Made by a program: the position numbers and the translations under genes
Notes under the pieces: model-generated
Database searches by the model: none
What the model was told of the DNA's origin: nothing
What the model saw: only the letters and a program-made list of their open reading frames with translations
In this document: positions 1 through 11,435 of the stretch, one piece after another
Layout: every line of letters begins with the position of its first letter
How positions within the stretch are numbered: position 1 is the first letter of the stretch
NCBI GenBank assembly: GCA_947683625.1
Contig: CANTUR010000596.1
Location: 1 to 64,000 of the forward strand
DNA from: Mallotus nudiflorus
Taxonomy: Eukaryota > Streptophyta > Magnoliopsida > Malpighiales > Euphorbiaceae
Reading direction: 5' to 3'
DNA: 64,000 nucleotides

Positions 1-267
1 TTGGGAGTATTATGTACTTATAAAATTGTGTACTGAGATATTATTTGTATAACTAATGTTTATTTACTTTATGCACTAAGATAACATGGTTTAAATTATA
101 TTAAGAAATATCAGTTTGATAATGTGCATTGTAATTTAAATATTTATTGTAAGGTTTCAAGGTTTTTAAATTTCACATTTTCTTTTAAGGCTTACTACGG
201 GATTCGGTAGCTTTATGCTTTTCCATTCCTTAGTGTCGGTCACGTGCCCTAGGTTCAGGTCATGACA
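1..267 (+). repeat. 3' end of the 5' LTR (Tekay-type element)
   Basis: Aligns without gaps to 8184-8449 plus or minus one base; I count about 23 differences by eye, roughly 91% identity. It ends in TGACA, the same end as the right LTR, and is followed three bases later by the primer-binding site. The rest of this LTR lies left of the window. Confidence 0.93.
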
Positions 268-270
268 AAG

Positions 271-283
271 TTGATATCAAAGC
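271..283 (+). other. primer-binding site, initiator tRNA-Met type (mutated)
   Basis: TTGATATCAAAGC lies three bases after the LTR end. It differs by two G-to-A changes from the usual plant TTGGTATCAGAGC complement of initiator tRNA-Met. Placement and wording both fit a PBS. Confidence 0.8.
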
Positions 284-437
284 ATTGTTTGATTAATTGT
301 CTATGTCTGTCTTTCTATGCAACTACTGCAGTACATTAGGTTGATAATTGTCTTTGTGATATCCTTGTTTCTAAATTTCATATATGTGTTAAATACTCTT
401 GTCTTGTTTTGAATTTAGTTTTCCCTGTCTTTTCAGA

Positions 438-3400
438 ATGAGACATGTGCGAACTGACCCCACTACCGATGCGACATTTGGGCTTGATGAGCAGTCCGTG
501 CATGATAAGGCTCTTCCTCCTGCTCCACGTCGTAGGGGCAAAGGTAGAGGTAGATGTAGAGTTAGGGCAGCTGCAATTGAGGTTCATGATCAGCCGCCAG
601 TAGAGCCTGAAGCTCCAGCCATAGACCCCATGGCTTTTACAGCTGGTCTAGCAGGAATTAATCAGGGTTTTGCAGCTTTGAATCAGGTAATGCCCTTAGT
701 GCAATAGATGCTACAGCAGAGAAATCAGGAGATGTCAGACGTTGATGCAGTACTTCTCTACTCCCGGATTGGTAGAGTTTCTTTTAATGGTACTGGTGAT
801 GCCTTAGACTTCATTAATGCTATTGAGGCACATACCAAGACAGGACATACAAACTACCAGCGGATCATGATTATTAAGCTATCAACCTAAGTGGCAGCCA
901 AAGACTGGTTTATACAGTCAATTTAGTCGTTCATGCATGAGTTGACTTGGCTAGAGTTTAAGGATCGCTTTCTGAGATTTTTCTGTCCCCCAGCCACCAG
1001 GGATGCCTACAGGTGGCAGTTGCTTCATATCACAAGAGGGGATAGGTCTATTGAGGACTACACTAAGGAGTTTAACAGGTTTTCCTAACACACAGAGGAT
1101 ACCATGAGAGATCCCTATAGAGTAGTCAAGTTGTATGTTACTGGTTTGGGGCTAGCTTTTGTTGATATGCATACCGACGACCATACCCTGGAGAGTGTGA
1201 TAGAAGAGGCCCGTCTGATTAAGAGGCAACACATCCGTCAAGGTACCATGATAGATCCATACATGGTTGGTAGTAGTGGATATGGTGTAGCTCCTGGGTA
1301 CTGACAACCAATATTTTAGATTGGTAGCATGAGTCAGCAGGCTGAGGGTAGTTCACAACATGGTGGTAGAAGGTCCAGAACACACCGAGTGGGCCGACAT
1401 AGTTATGCCACGAACAAAAGAAGTGGCAGAGGTCATAAATTTGGTATTGGAGTTAGTAGCAACAACAGTGGGCAGAGCTCCAGACAGAGTAGTTCTGGGT
1501 CTGAAGCTAGTGCATGTGCTAGTTGTGGCCGATTTCATCAAGGCCCATGTCATCTGTTATCGAGTGCTTGCTTTAGATGTGGGTAGGTTAGTCATCTTGC
1601 CAGAGCTTGTCCTCACTCTGGATATCAGCCACAGTATGCCCAAGGTTCATCTTCATCAATGGCTCAGCCTTTCTATTCGATGCCACAGCAATACAAGGCA
1701 CCAGTACAGCCACAACAGAGACTGCCACAGTTATGGGCCAATAAGGCCGAGGTTCAGTTGGTAGACCTAATGGTCATTATTTTGTGCAGCCTTTGACATC
1801 TCAGTAGGCAGGTCATGGCCAGGCACAGGATTTCACTCTGACACCACAGGATGCTCAGACTTCTAATGCAGTAGTCACAGGTATTCTCTCAGTTTCTTCT
1901 TGTGATGCTAAAGTATTGTTTGACCCTGGCACTTCACATTTTTTCATATCCCCCATGTTTGCTTCAACAATCAAGTGGTAGCCTTTCAGGTTGTCCTTTC
2001 CTCTATCTATATCGACTCCTCTTAGTAATGAATTAGAGACAGATATTTTCTTTCCTTCCTGTCTGGTATTAGTTGAGGGGTAGAGAATTATTGGTGGATT
2101 TGGTGTTGCTTGATGTGTTGGAATTTGACGTCATCTTGGGTATGGATTGGTTATTAAGATATTATGCTTATATGAATTATCGGGAAAAAGAAGTGTTGTT
2201 CAGAATCCCGAATGAAGAAGAATTCTATTTTAAAGGTGAAAAGAGCTAAATGCCTTGCAATCTCATTTCTGCCATTACAGCCCAGAAAAATACTTAGAAG
2301 GGGTTGTCAAGGCTACTTGGCAGTAGTAAGAGATGTTGAAATAGAGAAAGGGGTAATTGAACAAGTACCAGTGGTGCATGAATTTCTAGATGTCTTCCCT
2401 AAAGAATTACCAGGATTATCACCAGACAGGAAGATAGAGTTCTGTATCGATGTTATACCTAGTACAAATCCTATTTCTATACCACCCTACAAAATGGCGC
2501 TAGCTAAATTGTAGGAGCTGAAGGAGCAGTTAGAGGAGTTGCTCAATAAGGGTTTCATAAGGCCCAATACATCACCTTGGGGTGCTCTAGTGTTGTTTGT
2601 AAAGAAGAAGGATGGTAGCCTTTGACTCTATATTGATTACAAGCAGTTGAACAAGGTCACTATCAAGAACAAGGTCACCATCAAGAACAAGTATCCACTT
2701 CCAAGGATCAATGACTTGTTCGATTAGCTTCAAGGTGGTACATGCTTCTCCAAGATAGACTTGAGGTTTAGGAATCACTAGTTGAGGATCAAAAGTGGTG
2801 ATGAGCCTAAGACAACATTTCAGACAAGATATGGCCATTATGAGTTCCTGGTAATATCCTTTGGGTTGACAAATGCTCCAGTAGCCTTTATGGACTTAAT
2901 GAATCAAGTGTTCAGGCCATACCTAGACCAGTTTATAATAGTCTTTATTGATGACATCTTGGTTTATTCCAAGAGTGAACCTGAGCATGTTATGCATTTG
3001 AGAAGGGTGCTTCAGACTTTAAAGGAGCACAGGTTGTATGCCAAGTTTTTGAAGTGCGAGCTTTGGTTAAGTCAAGTGGCATTTTTAGGCCACGTGGTTT
3101 CTAAGGATGGTATACAAGTCGATCCCAAAAAGATATAAGCTATTAAAAAATGGTCGAAGTCGACTACAGTTAGAGAAGTACGGAATTTCCTAGGTCTAGT
3201 AGGCTACTACAAGAGATTTATGAAGGACTTCTCTAAAATTGTTGCACCTTTGACAAGGTTGACCCAGAAGAGTGCTAAATTTTTATGGATAGACAGATGC
3301 GAAAAAGCACTTCCAGTTATTAAAGGATTTTTTGACGTCAGCTCCAATTCTGACTTTGCCCTCTGAAAATAAAGGGTATACGGTGTATTGTGAAGCTTCT

Positions 3401-5330
3401 AAAGTAGGATTGGGCTATGTATTATTGCAAAATAGCCAAGTAATTGCTTATGCTTCAAGGCAGCTAAAGAAGCACGAGCAAAACTATCCTACTCATGACC
3501 TGAAGATGGCAGCTATTATGTTTGCTTTGAAGATATGAAGGCATTACTTGTATGGGGTTACTTGTGAGATTTACACCAATCACAAGAGCTTGAAGTATAT
3601 CTTCCAGCAAAAGGACTTGAACTTAAGGTAAAGAAGATGGATGGAACTCCTTAAGGACTATGACTGCTCCATTTTGTACCATCCAAGCAAGGAGAATGTT
3701 GTTGTTGATGCCTTGAGTAGGAAGTCAGCGGGCAGTCTTGCCCACATTAGCTCATATAGGAGGCCCATTGTCAAGGAGATTCATGAATTGATTTATCAAG
3801 GGTTGCAGTTGAAAGTTACTAAAAAGTGCCTTTTAGCTCAATTCAAGGTACAATCAGTATACTTGGATCGAGTTAAGGTAGCTCAGAATAAAGACCCGCA
3901 GTTGCAGAGGATTACATATGAAGTGCAACAAGGGTAGTCAAGAGATTTTGTGATTGACTAAGAAGGTGTGTTGTGCTTGGGTACTAGGAATTGTGTGCCG
4001 GATGTTGATGACTTGAGGAAAAAAATTATGGAAGAGGTATATTTTTCTGCTTATAGGATCCATCCGGGTTCTACCAAGATGTATCATGACATGAGAGATA
4101 CATATTGGTGGAATGGAATGAAGAAGAATATTGCATAGTTTGTATCTAGATGCCTGACTTGTCAGCAAGTGAAGCTTGAACATCAGAGACCTTCGGGATT
4201 GTTACAACCTATGCCAATTCCTGAATGGAAATGGTTGGGACATGATAGCTATGGACTTTATTACTAGATTACCTTGAACTACAGGAGGCTATGATACTAT
4301 TTAGATGATTGTTGATAGGCTAACTAAGTCAGCACACTTTCTACCAGTAAAGAAGACGTACTCTACTGATAGACTAGCAAGACTTTATGTCAATAGGATT
4401 ATTTGTCTACATAGGGTACCAGTAAATATAGTGTCGAACAGAGGAGCCACATTCACCTCAGTCTTCTGGCAAGAATTACATAAAGTTTTGGGCACTATAC
4501 TGGATTTCAGTATAGCCTTCCATCCTCAGATAAATAGTTAGTCAGAAAGGACCATCCAGACATTAGAAGACATGATAAGGATGTGTGTGATGGATTTTAG
4601 AGGATAGTAGGATTCGCATTTTCCATTGATTGAGTTTGCCTATAACAATAGCTATCATGCTAGTATTGAAATGGCTTCATATGAAGCACTGTATGGTAGA
4701 AAGTGCAAATCACCATTATGTTGGGAGATTGGTGAGAGCCAACTGACAGGTCCGGAGTTAGTACAAGTGACTTCAAAGAAAGTTCCCATCATACAGCAAA
4801 GATTGAAGATAGCCTTCAGCAAATAGAAGAGCTATGTTGACCCTAGAAGAAATGATGTATCCTTTATGGTTGGAGACATGGTGTTCCTAAAAGTGTCTTT
4901 AATGAAAGGAATCATGAGATTTGGCAAGAAAGGAAAGATAGCTCCTAGATACATTGGACTGTTTGAAATTCGATCAATAATAGGTGAAGTGGCGTATAGG
5001 TTGGTGTTACCACCAGAATTGTCGAGAATCCACCCTGTATTTCATGTGTCTATACTAAGGAAATACATTCCTGACCCATCTCACATTCTGCAACCTCATG
5101 CCGTAAAGCTTAATGATGATCTTACCTACGAAGAGTATCCGGTGGCGATTGTGGATCGCCAAATTCGACAATTACAAACCAAAAAGATACCGATGGTGAA
5201 AGTGTTGTGGAGTAACCATACTCTGAGGACTGTAGTTGGGAGACTAAAGCTGAGACGTGAGCTTTTTTCCCGTATCTCTTTCCCCCCTGAACTTTGTAAT
5301 TATTCTTTTATGAATTCGGGGACGAATTCT
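438..5330 (+). pseudogene. gag-pol of the Tekay-type element, multiple stops and frameshifts
   Basis: Reading from the ATG at 438. Gag core spans about 770-1250, and a CCHC knuckle lies at 1569-1610 with an internal TAG (C-F-R-C-G-stop-V-S-H-L-A-R-A-C). Protease is near 1915-1960, where the active site reads DPGTSHFF instead of the usual D-S/T-G-A. RT runs about 2380-3130 with the FIDD catalytic box near 2948. RNase H is about 3370-3720 (ends ..VDALSRK). The integrase HHCC domain is about 4020-4200 and the core about 4250-4560. In the core the second catalytic Asp region reads SNRGATF, an Asn in place of Asp. The C-terminal integrase/chromodomain region is 4866-5270. Stops include 705, 2512, 2725, 2779, 3136, 3536, 3629, 4136, 4539, 4605, 4608 and 4824. 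It cannot encode a working polyprotein. Confidence 0.92.
2653..2688 (+). repeat. 18-bp in-frame tandem duplication inside RT
   Basis: Two adjacent 18-base units, 2653-2670 and 2671-2688, differ at one base and duplicate the residues KVTIKN just before the YPLPRI stretch of reverse transcriptase. A single copy is normal for the family, so this is a local slippage event. Confidence 0.85.
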
Positions 5331-5346
5331 TGTAAGGAGGAGAGAG
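5330..5346 (+). other. polypurine tract
   Basis: A purine run (GTAAGGAGGAGAGAG) sits directly against the TG start of the 3' LTR at 5347, as expected for the plus-strand primer of an LTR element. Confidence 0.8.
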
Positions 5347-5739
5347 TGTAATAACCCTATTTTTTAAAACAATTTATTTATTTCAACATGAGATATGCAG
5401 TATTAATAAATTCAAAAGTTTTATTTGAGTATTTCATTATTTTATGGTTAATATTTATTATTTTATGTTTAATTATGATTTTCTACGTACATATTTATTT
5501 CGAGACTTATTATTTCGGATAATTAATTTACGTTATTTATATTTACTACTTTGAATAATATTATTTTGATAATATTTAATTTAGTGCATCATTTTTTTAA
5601 TGTTATTGTTATTATTTTTAATAATAAATTACATTATGTGTTATTATATATATATGCACATATATAAATTAGGGTTTATTATTATCTTATGTGAGTATAT
5701 TACTTATTATTGTGTGTTATATGTATATGTATGTGCATG

Positions 5740-5748
<9 letters not shown>

Positions 5749-5787
<39 letters not shown>

Positions 5788-5800
5788 TGTGTGTGTGTGT
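5749..5800. repeat. (GT)n microsatellite in the LTR
   Basis: About 25 GT dinucleotides interrupted once by AT. It could be length-variable between copies. Confidence 0.95.
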
Positions 5801-7648
5801 AGTATGCATGTGTGTGGTGTAAATTTAATATTATATTATATAATATTATAAAATAAAGTTTTATTAAATTATATTACATAGTTTATTAGTTAATTATATA
5901 TATATATATATACCTAAAGAAAAAAAAAACGTGAAAAGCATCATCTTCCTCCTCCCCATCGTGCTATCCCGTTCGGCTACTGTCATGTGCCTCTTGACCA
6001 TCTGTCGGACTGCCACCATCCTCCATCGTCTTCCCCACCTTCTTGCCATCGTCCATCGCTTTCCTCTCCCTTCCCCAGCGCCGGCAACGTAGAGAAATGG
6101 AGGAAGCCAAAAATCACCATTAAAACTGGCAAAGCTCCATCCGGCCACCATTTCATGCCACTCTAGTGCCATTCTCCTCCTGTTGCACCGGTGAGACCCA
6201 TTCCAAGCTTACTTTGAGCTTTGATCTTAGTTTGATTGAGTTTTGGTTGATTTTTAGTTTTGAGTTCTAGGGTTTCAAAATTTTTTTAAGCTTGATCTAG
6301 CTTGATTCTTGCAAACTCCCTTTACAAATGTGATTCCTAGTAGCTCAATCTACCTCTATGAATTTTTGTATGATTTTTGGAATTTATTTTGATTTTTGTG
6401 AATTTTTTAATATTATATTATTATTTTATTAATTTTCATAAATTAATTATTAAAATTATAAATTTGGTATTATTACTGATTTTATGAGTTCATATTAATT
6501 TTAGAATAAAGAAAATAATTTTTAAGGATATTATATAATTTTTATGAATTTTTATAGTTTATGTCAAAATTGAATAATTAGGTTAGAGTTGGATTTTTGT
6601 TGGAATATTGGTTTAAATATGTGTTTTAATTAATATTAATAATATATATGTTGAGAAAATAATTTTTATGTAGTTGTATAATTTTTAGGGAATTTTTTTG
6701 AGTAATAATAGTATATTATGTATATTTTTGTATTATAGGGGTAAATACGTAATTTTGTGATAATTATAGCTAAATAATATATTTTAGTTGGTTTTCATAA
6801 TATTTAAGGAATTAAAAGGATTTTTACAAATTATTTACTATTTTTAACTAATTAATACTAATTTTTGAAAATTATTTTCAAATAATATATTATATATTAT
6901 TTTGGGTACTAAAATGGGTTTTGAACTAATTTTATTATATAATTAAAAAATTTAAGTAATTAAATGTGAATTTTATTAATTAGAATTAAATTGTGATGTT
7001 TGGTTGGATTGTGAACTCAGTCGGGCTAAGTGTAGTATTGGAGAGCCGACTCGAGTATGGTTGAGTATGAATACTATAAGTGCATTTTTCTATGCAGGAA
7101 TGGTTCTTCCTATGGTAGAGAGATGTCCATTTTATAGGGGAGACTCTGCTAAAAATTTCGGTAGATTTTTTCATAAAATGTGACATCTTCCGTATTTTCC
7201 TAGCATAAATTAGGATATTCCAATCTCTCGAGTCTTATCCGATTTTTCCTGAGTCATTCTAGAGTCTCTTAATTTTATTAATTTTCCTTCTTATTCCATA
7301 AGTATGATTTTTTAAAAAATAAATAAATATATTGTTTTTTTTAAAGAGTTCCAGAGCGAGAGCTTCTGGATTGAGGCAGACGCGCGGTCGTCAGTCATCT
7401 CGCTCATCCTGTAAGCTAATGTATTGATATGTGCGTGTGTTTTCTTTAAAATTGCATGTGCTCATATTTTTAGTATTGTTTACATTATCGAGAATTTTCA
7501 TTGCAATGTATTTATTTATTTATTTATTTCAAAATTAGTTGTAAGAAATTTTGGTAGAATGGGCTACCTGGTAGGTTTCACCAGGACCGTGTGCACATGG
7601 TGGAGATTGAGAGATGGATCCAAAATATGTATGACTTGTGGTTATAAA

Positions 7649-7860
7649 CTGGGATAGGTACCTCGGTGGAAGCCTCTGCTCTCGGGGACCGCTAGTGATA
7701 TGGAAAGTTAAAAATGGACTGGGATGGTTGCTTCAGTGGATGCCTTAGCTCTCGGGGACCGCCAGTGCCATATGTTTGGATTAAGTTAATGACTACATCT
7801 TGGTGCCTCGATTGATGCCTCTGCTCTCAAGGATCGGCAGTCTAGTTGGATTAAGTGGGC
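7649..7860 (+). repeat. three diverged ~70-bp tandem units in the LTR
   Basis: Units begin at about 7649, 7719 and 7793. Each carries a block of the form GCCTCTGCTCTCGGGGACCG. The first two are 70 bp apart, and a GTTGGATTAAGT block recurs at about 7775 and 7845. The third unit is the most diverged. Confidence 0.75.
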
Positions 7861-8568
7861 TCAGTTAGCCATTTAGAATTGGGTTTAGGGTTCTACCGAG
7901 ATTTTTCAAAAGTTATATATGTATATATATTATAAATTATTTTTGATACATCCACACGATTTTCAAAAAGGTTTTCAAACCATACAAATCTTTTATTAAC
8001 TTACTCAGTGAGGCCTAACGCCCCTCAATTTATTTTTTTTTAGGAGTTTAGGACTTTTCTATTAGGCCTACTTCTCTTCGCCATGTAGCTTCATCACCGG
8101 CTATTCTGCATAGGTCTACTAGTTGTGTTATGTTTATTTTAATGTACTGTAGTAGAGAAAACTGTTTAACTGAATATTTTATTTAGGAGTATAATGTACT
8201 TATAATACTGTGTACTGAAATATTATTTATATAATTGATGTTTATTTACTTTATGCACTAAGATAACATGGTTTAAATTATATTAAGAAAAATCAGTTTG
8301 ATAATGTGCATTGTGATTTAAATATTTATTGTAAGGTTTCAAGGTTTTTAAATTCCGTATTTTCTTTTAAGGCTTACTACGGGATTCAATAGCTTTATGC
8401 TTTCCCATTCCCTAGTGTCTGTCACGTGCCCTGGGTTTGGGTTGTGACAAGTGGTGGCATATTACAGTAATTAAGCAGAGGGTTGTTTTGAGTGGTTGGT
8501 TTTCGACTATCAGGGTTGGCAATTTTTCTTACATCAATAAGGTCTTGGATCTTATTTCTCAATCGTGT

Positions 8569-8610
8569 GCACTTGTCCGTGTGATGGCCGATGTTTCGAT
8601 GGAATTTACA
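8569..8610 (-). other. Gag zinc-knuckle-like Cys/His box
   Basis: Fourteen codons, C-x2-H-x5-H-H-x3-C, followed by an R-L-R-N-K-I-Q-D-L-I-D helix. This arrangement is characteristic of Gag C termini in Tat/Ogre-type elements. It lies about 120 bp from the point where the Tekay LTR begins. Confidence 0.8.
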
Positions 8611-9425
8611 ATAAAGTTTAGGGTCGACATTTGCTATGGGTGATCTCTAGGTTAAGGGTTACAGAAGGTTCTTTTCAATTAGCTTCTCAAGGACCTTTGA
8701 TATTGGCCTCCCAAGGTTGAAGAATTACCGAGGTAGTCAGAAAGAACTAACTTGTGCATTGCTGCTTGGTTGTCTAATAACATTTATCTGTACATTGTTG
8801 CTTGAACTAGCTTCATTTCTGCCCCTAGACCTCCTGCCAAAGAATCTATTTTCTTGACCCCAAACCTATGTTGCTCTTCAAAATTTCAAATCCCAAGGTC
8901 TTTTAACTTTTTAGACAGTGCTGGAACACACCGTTCTATTGTTATTACCAATTAGTTCGATTCGACAGGTCTTTGCTTCATCTGAGCTAACTTCCCTCTC
9001 CACCAGGTCAAGTATTCGGTGAATGACTCATTGAACCTTTGCCTAGTATTTTGCAGATCTTTCCAAGACACCTCTAATTACACATTAAAGTTGTACTATT
9101 TTACAAATGCAGCAGAAAGTTCCTTCGAATCAGATTGGACATAAGGTTCTAAAGTATAATACCATCGGATTAATGTACCTTCCAGCGACATGGGGAACTA
9201 TTTGACTATTTAGGCCATAGTTAATTCAATTTCTTTCATGTAGGTCACATACTACTTAAGATGCAAGTGGGGGTCCTCAGTCCCAAAAAACTTCCTCATA
9301 TCGGGGAATTTGAACTTCTGTGGTAATGGATCATCTTCCCTTTTCAAGCTTAAATCAGTGTAGTGAAAAAGGGTATCCAAGCCTTTCTCCTTCATCATCA
9401 TCTGTATTTGACTCATTGCCTAGGT

Positions 9426-11435
9426 CATGTTGTAAGCACTCAATTTCGGGATGCAATTGTGCATAATTATGATGTAAACCCCTATGATGAAATTTATTCA
9501 AAAATTGAACTTGGTTGTCGATTTTCTGGGCTTTAAGGACTAAATTGCAACATTTTTAGGATTTGATTGCAAATAAGTCAATTTTTTAAGGGTCTTTCAG
9601 TAATTAAAAGTTAAAAAAATAGGATCAGCATTGGTGTAATACCAATGCCTAAAAGTCCTATTTTTTTTATTTTTCGCGTATTTTTATCGATTTTTTCAAT
9701 GTTTTGATTAGTTGAAAATTCAATTTTATCTTTATTATTATCTGATAAGGTTTTTAAATGTGTAAGTTTTTGTAATAAAAAATAGACACTATCATCATAT
9801 CAGATGAGATGAGTCTGTTCCTCCAAAGGAGGAAGTCAGTACGCAAGCAGACTTTGCATTTAAAAGTAGAGTTTACATGTGTGTGGAAGGGGACTTTTCT
9901 TTGGGGAAGATTTTTACTCACAGAGGGACCGAGAGACACACTGAAAAAAGATGAAAAAAAAAAACAGAGATACGGTGAGTGCAAAAAAAAATCCTAATTT
10001 TGGATACTGAAGTTTTTGAAAGCAATCAAATCCCAATCCATAATCAACAATACTTCAATTTCAATGGTGATAATCCAATCTGAGGGGCTCAAAAAGGGCA
10101 TTTGCATAACGTCAATGTTCTTTTTCTATTTTTTTATTTCTTTTCTTTTCTATTATTTTCTTTTTATGATTTTTTTTCTTTTATTTTTGTTATTGTTTTG
10201 ATTGTTTAATTTCACTACTAATCTACCTACTTTTATGTTTTTTTTATTTTTGATGTCTGCATGTGGATTGAGGAGGATACTATTTATGTTTTGACAAACA
10301 AAAGGTCCATGGAATGCCATGGAAGAACCTATGTTGTCTTCTAGTAGATATTAGGATTTTAATTTTTATTTTGTATTTTGGTATCCTGTGTAGTTTTTTA
10401 ATTCAGGGGTGTATAATTATTTTAATTTTTGTATGTAGTTTGTAATAGCCCCATTAGTGGGAATGGTAAAAGATTTAATTTTCTGCATTTAAAATCAATT
10501 AAAATCAATGATGGCCATAGCTAAATTTAGAGTTTGCATGTAATTAATTTAGGGTTTCTAGAAAATCACTATAATGTTTGTTTGATCCATTTTTTGTGTT
10601 TTATTTATTTTGGGCTTGTTTTTTATATTTTTATCCTTTTGGGCCCCAAGCCTACGTTTAGGTCTACCCCACTTAATAAATAGGCTTAAAAATGATTTAC
10701 GGCTTTAAATGATTAAAATCAACTTAGGCCCATTAGGTTAATTAGATTTTAGGCCCACATAGTTAATTAAAACTTTTTTAGACTTAGCTCAGTTAAATTC
10801 ATTTCTTTTAAAAAATAAATAGACTTAGGCCTACATTTCATTTAAAAATAAAATCAAGTTAGACTTAGGCCCACTAATTTAATTTTTCTTTAAAATGGAA
10901 TAGACTTAAGCCAGATCTTAGACAGACTAAAACAAATAGATCTAGACTCACTAATTAATAAAAATGTAGGCCCACCTTTAAGTCCATTTCACTTGTAAGT
11001 AAAATATGTAGATTTAGCTAACTTATAAAATTAACATAGTTTAGACATAGGGACATTGCCTTTTTTATGCATTTTTACTCGTAATTTTATTAACTTGTTG
11101 CCTTTTGGGTTAGATGGATGTTAATTAGGGTTTAATAAAATTGCATGTAATTAGAGGATGAAATAATCATTTATAAAATCATTCTAAATGAATACAAGAC
11201 TAAGAGAAGTTAGTATTCCGTATCCAAAATCTCCTGGTTATGGTGCTAGCTTTCTTTTAGAGAATCGAGTACCATCTTTTCGATTTGTCCTAGTTATTAC
11301 CCTGGGTGGTGACTCCTCATCTCCACGCCATGTCTTTGTGACAATAGTTAGTGTGTACTCTAAGGCCCTGAGTCTAAACAATGTCGCGATTGCTAAAATC
11401 ATGGATGCGTGCTAAACCTCGCCGTTTACACATGT
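9426..11435 (+). mobile_element. solo LTR with CATGT target-site duplication
   Basis: The LTR runs 9431-11430 (2000 bp), starts TGTAAGCACT and ends CCGTTTACA. It is flanked by identical CATGT at 9426-9430 and 11431-11435. Its end resembles that of the minus-strand LTR at 12636-14528 (GTGGTGACTCC block, then a GCGTGCTAAACCTCGCC stretch), so it belongs to a related Tat/Ogre-like family but in opposite orientation. There is no internal region, so it arose by LTR-LTR recombination after insertion. ORFs within (11188-11415, 10016-10201) are shadows. Confidence 0.88.

Larger units (their letters stand above)
1..8449 (+). mobile_element. Ty3 chromovirus LTR retrotransposon, Tekay/Del type, degenerate
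   Basis: Seen: the last 267 bp of a 5' LTR, a primer-binding site, a decayed gag-pol reading + strand, a purine tract and a 3' LTR of about 3.1 kb. Order of domains is gag, CCHC knuckle, protease, RT, RNase H, integrase and a C-terminal chromodomain remnant, which is the Ty3 order. Very long LTRs, an initiator-Met type PBS and the integrase/chromodomain wording fit the Tekay (Del) chromovirus lineage from family knowledge. At least a dozen in-frame stops plus frameshifts make it non-autonomous. The 5' LTR is cut by the window edge, so the left target-site copy cannot be read. Its right end sits inside an older minus-strand gag. Confidence 0.93.
5347..8449 (+). repeat. 3' LTR of the Tekay-type element, 3103 bp
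   Basis: Starts TGTAATAACCC after the purine tract and ends GTGACA; the last ~266 bp match the 5' LTR fragment. Inside are an extremely AT-rich 5' third, a GT microsatellite, an AT run near 5893-5911 followed by a GC-richer stretch (5940-6190) that could be the transcript start and leader, and a ~70-bp imperfect tandem repeat at 7649-7860. Open frames inside (for example 5600-5851) are simple-sequence shadows, not genes. Confidence 0.92.

Noticed and set aside
5600..5851. 83-codon frame with Val/Cys repeats
   Set aside because: Made by the GT microsatellite within the LTR; no start context or family.
11188..11415. 75-codon frame
   Set aside because: Lies inside the solo LTR and contains the GTGGTGACTCC LTR-end block; not a protein gene.
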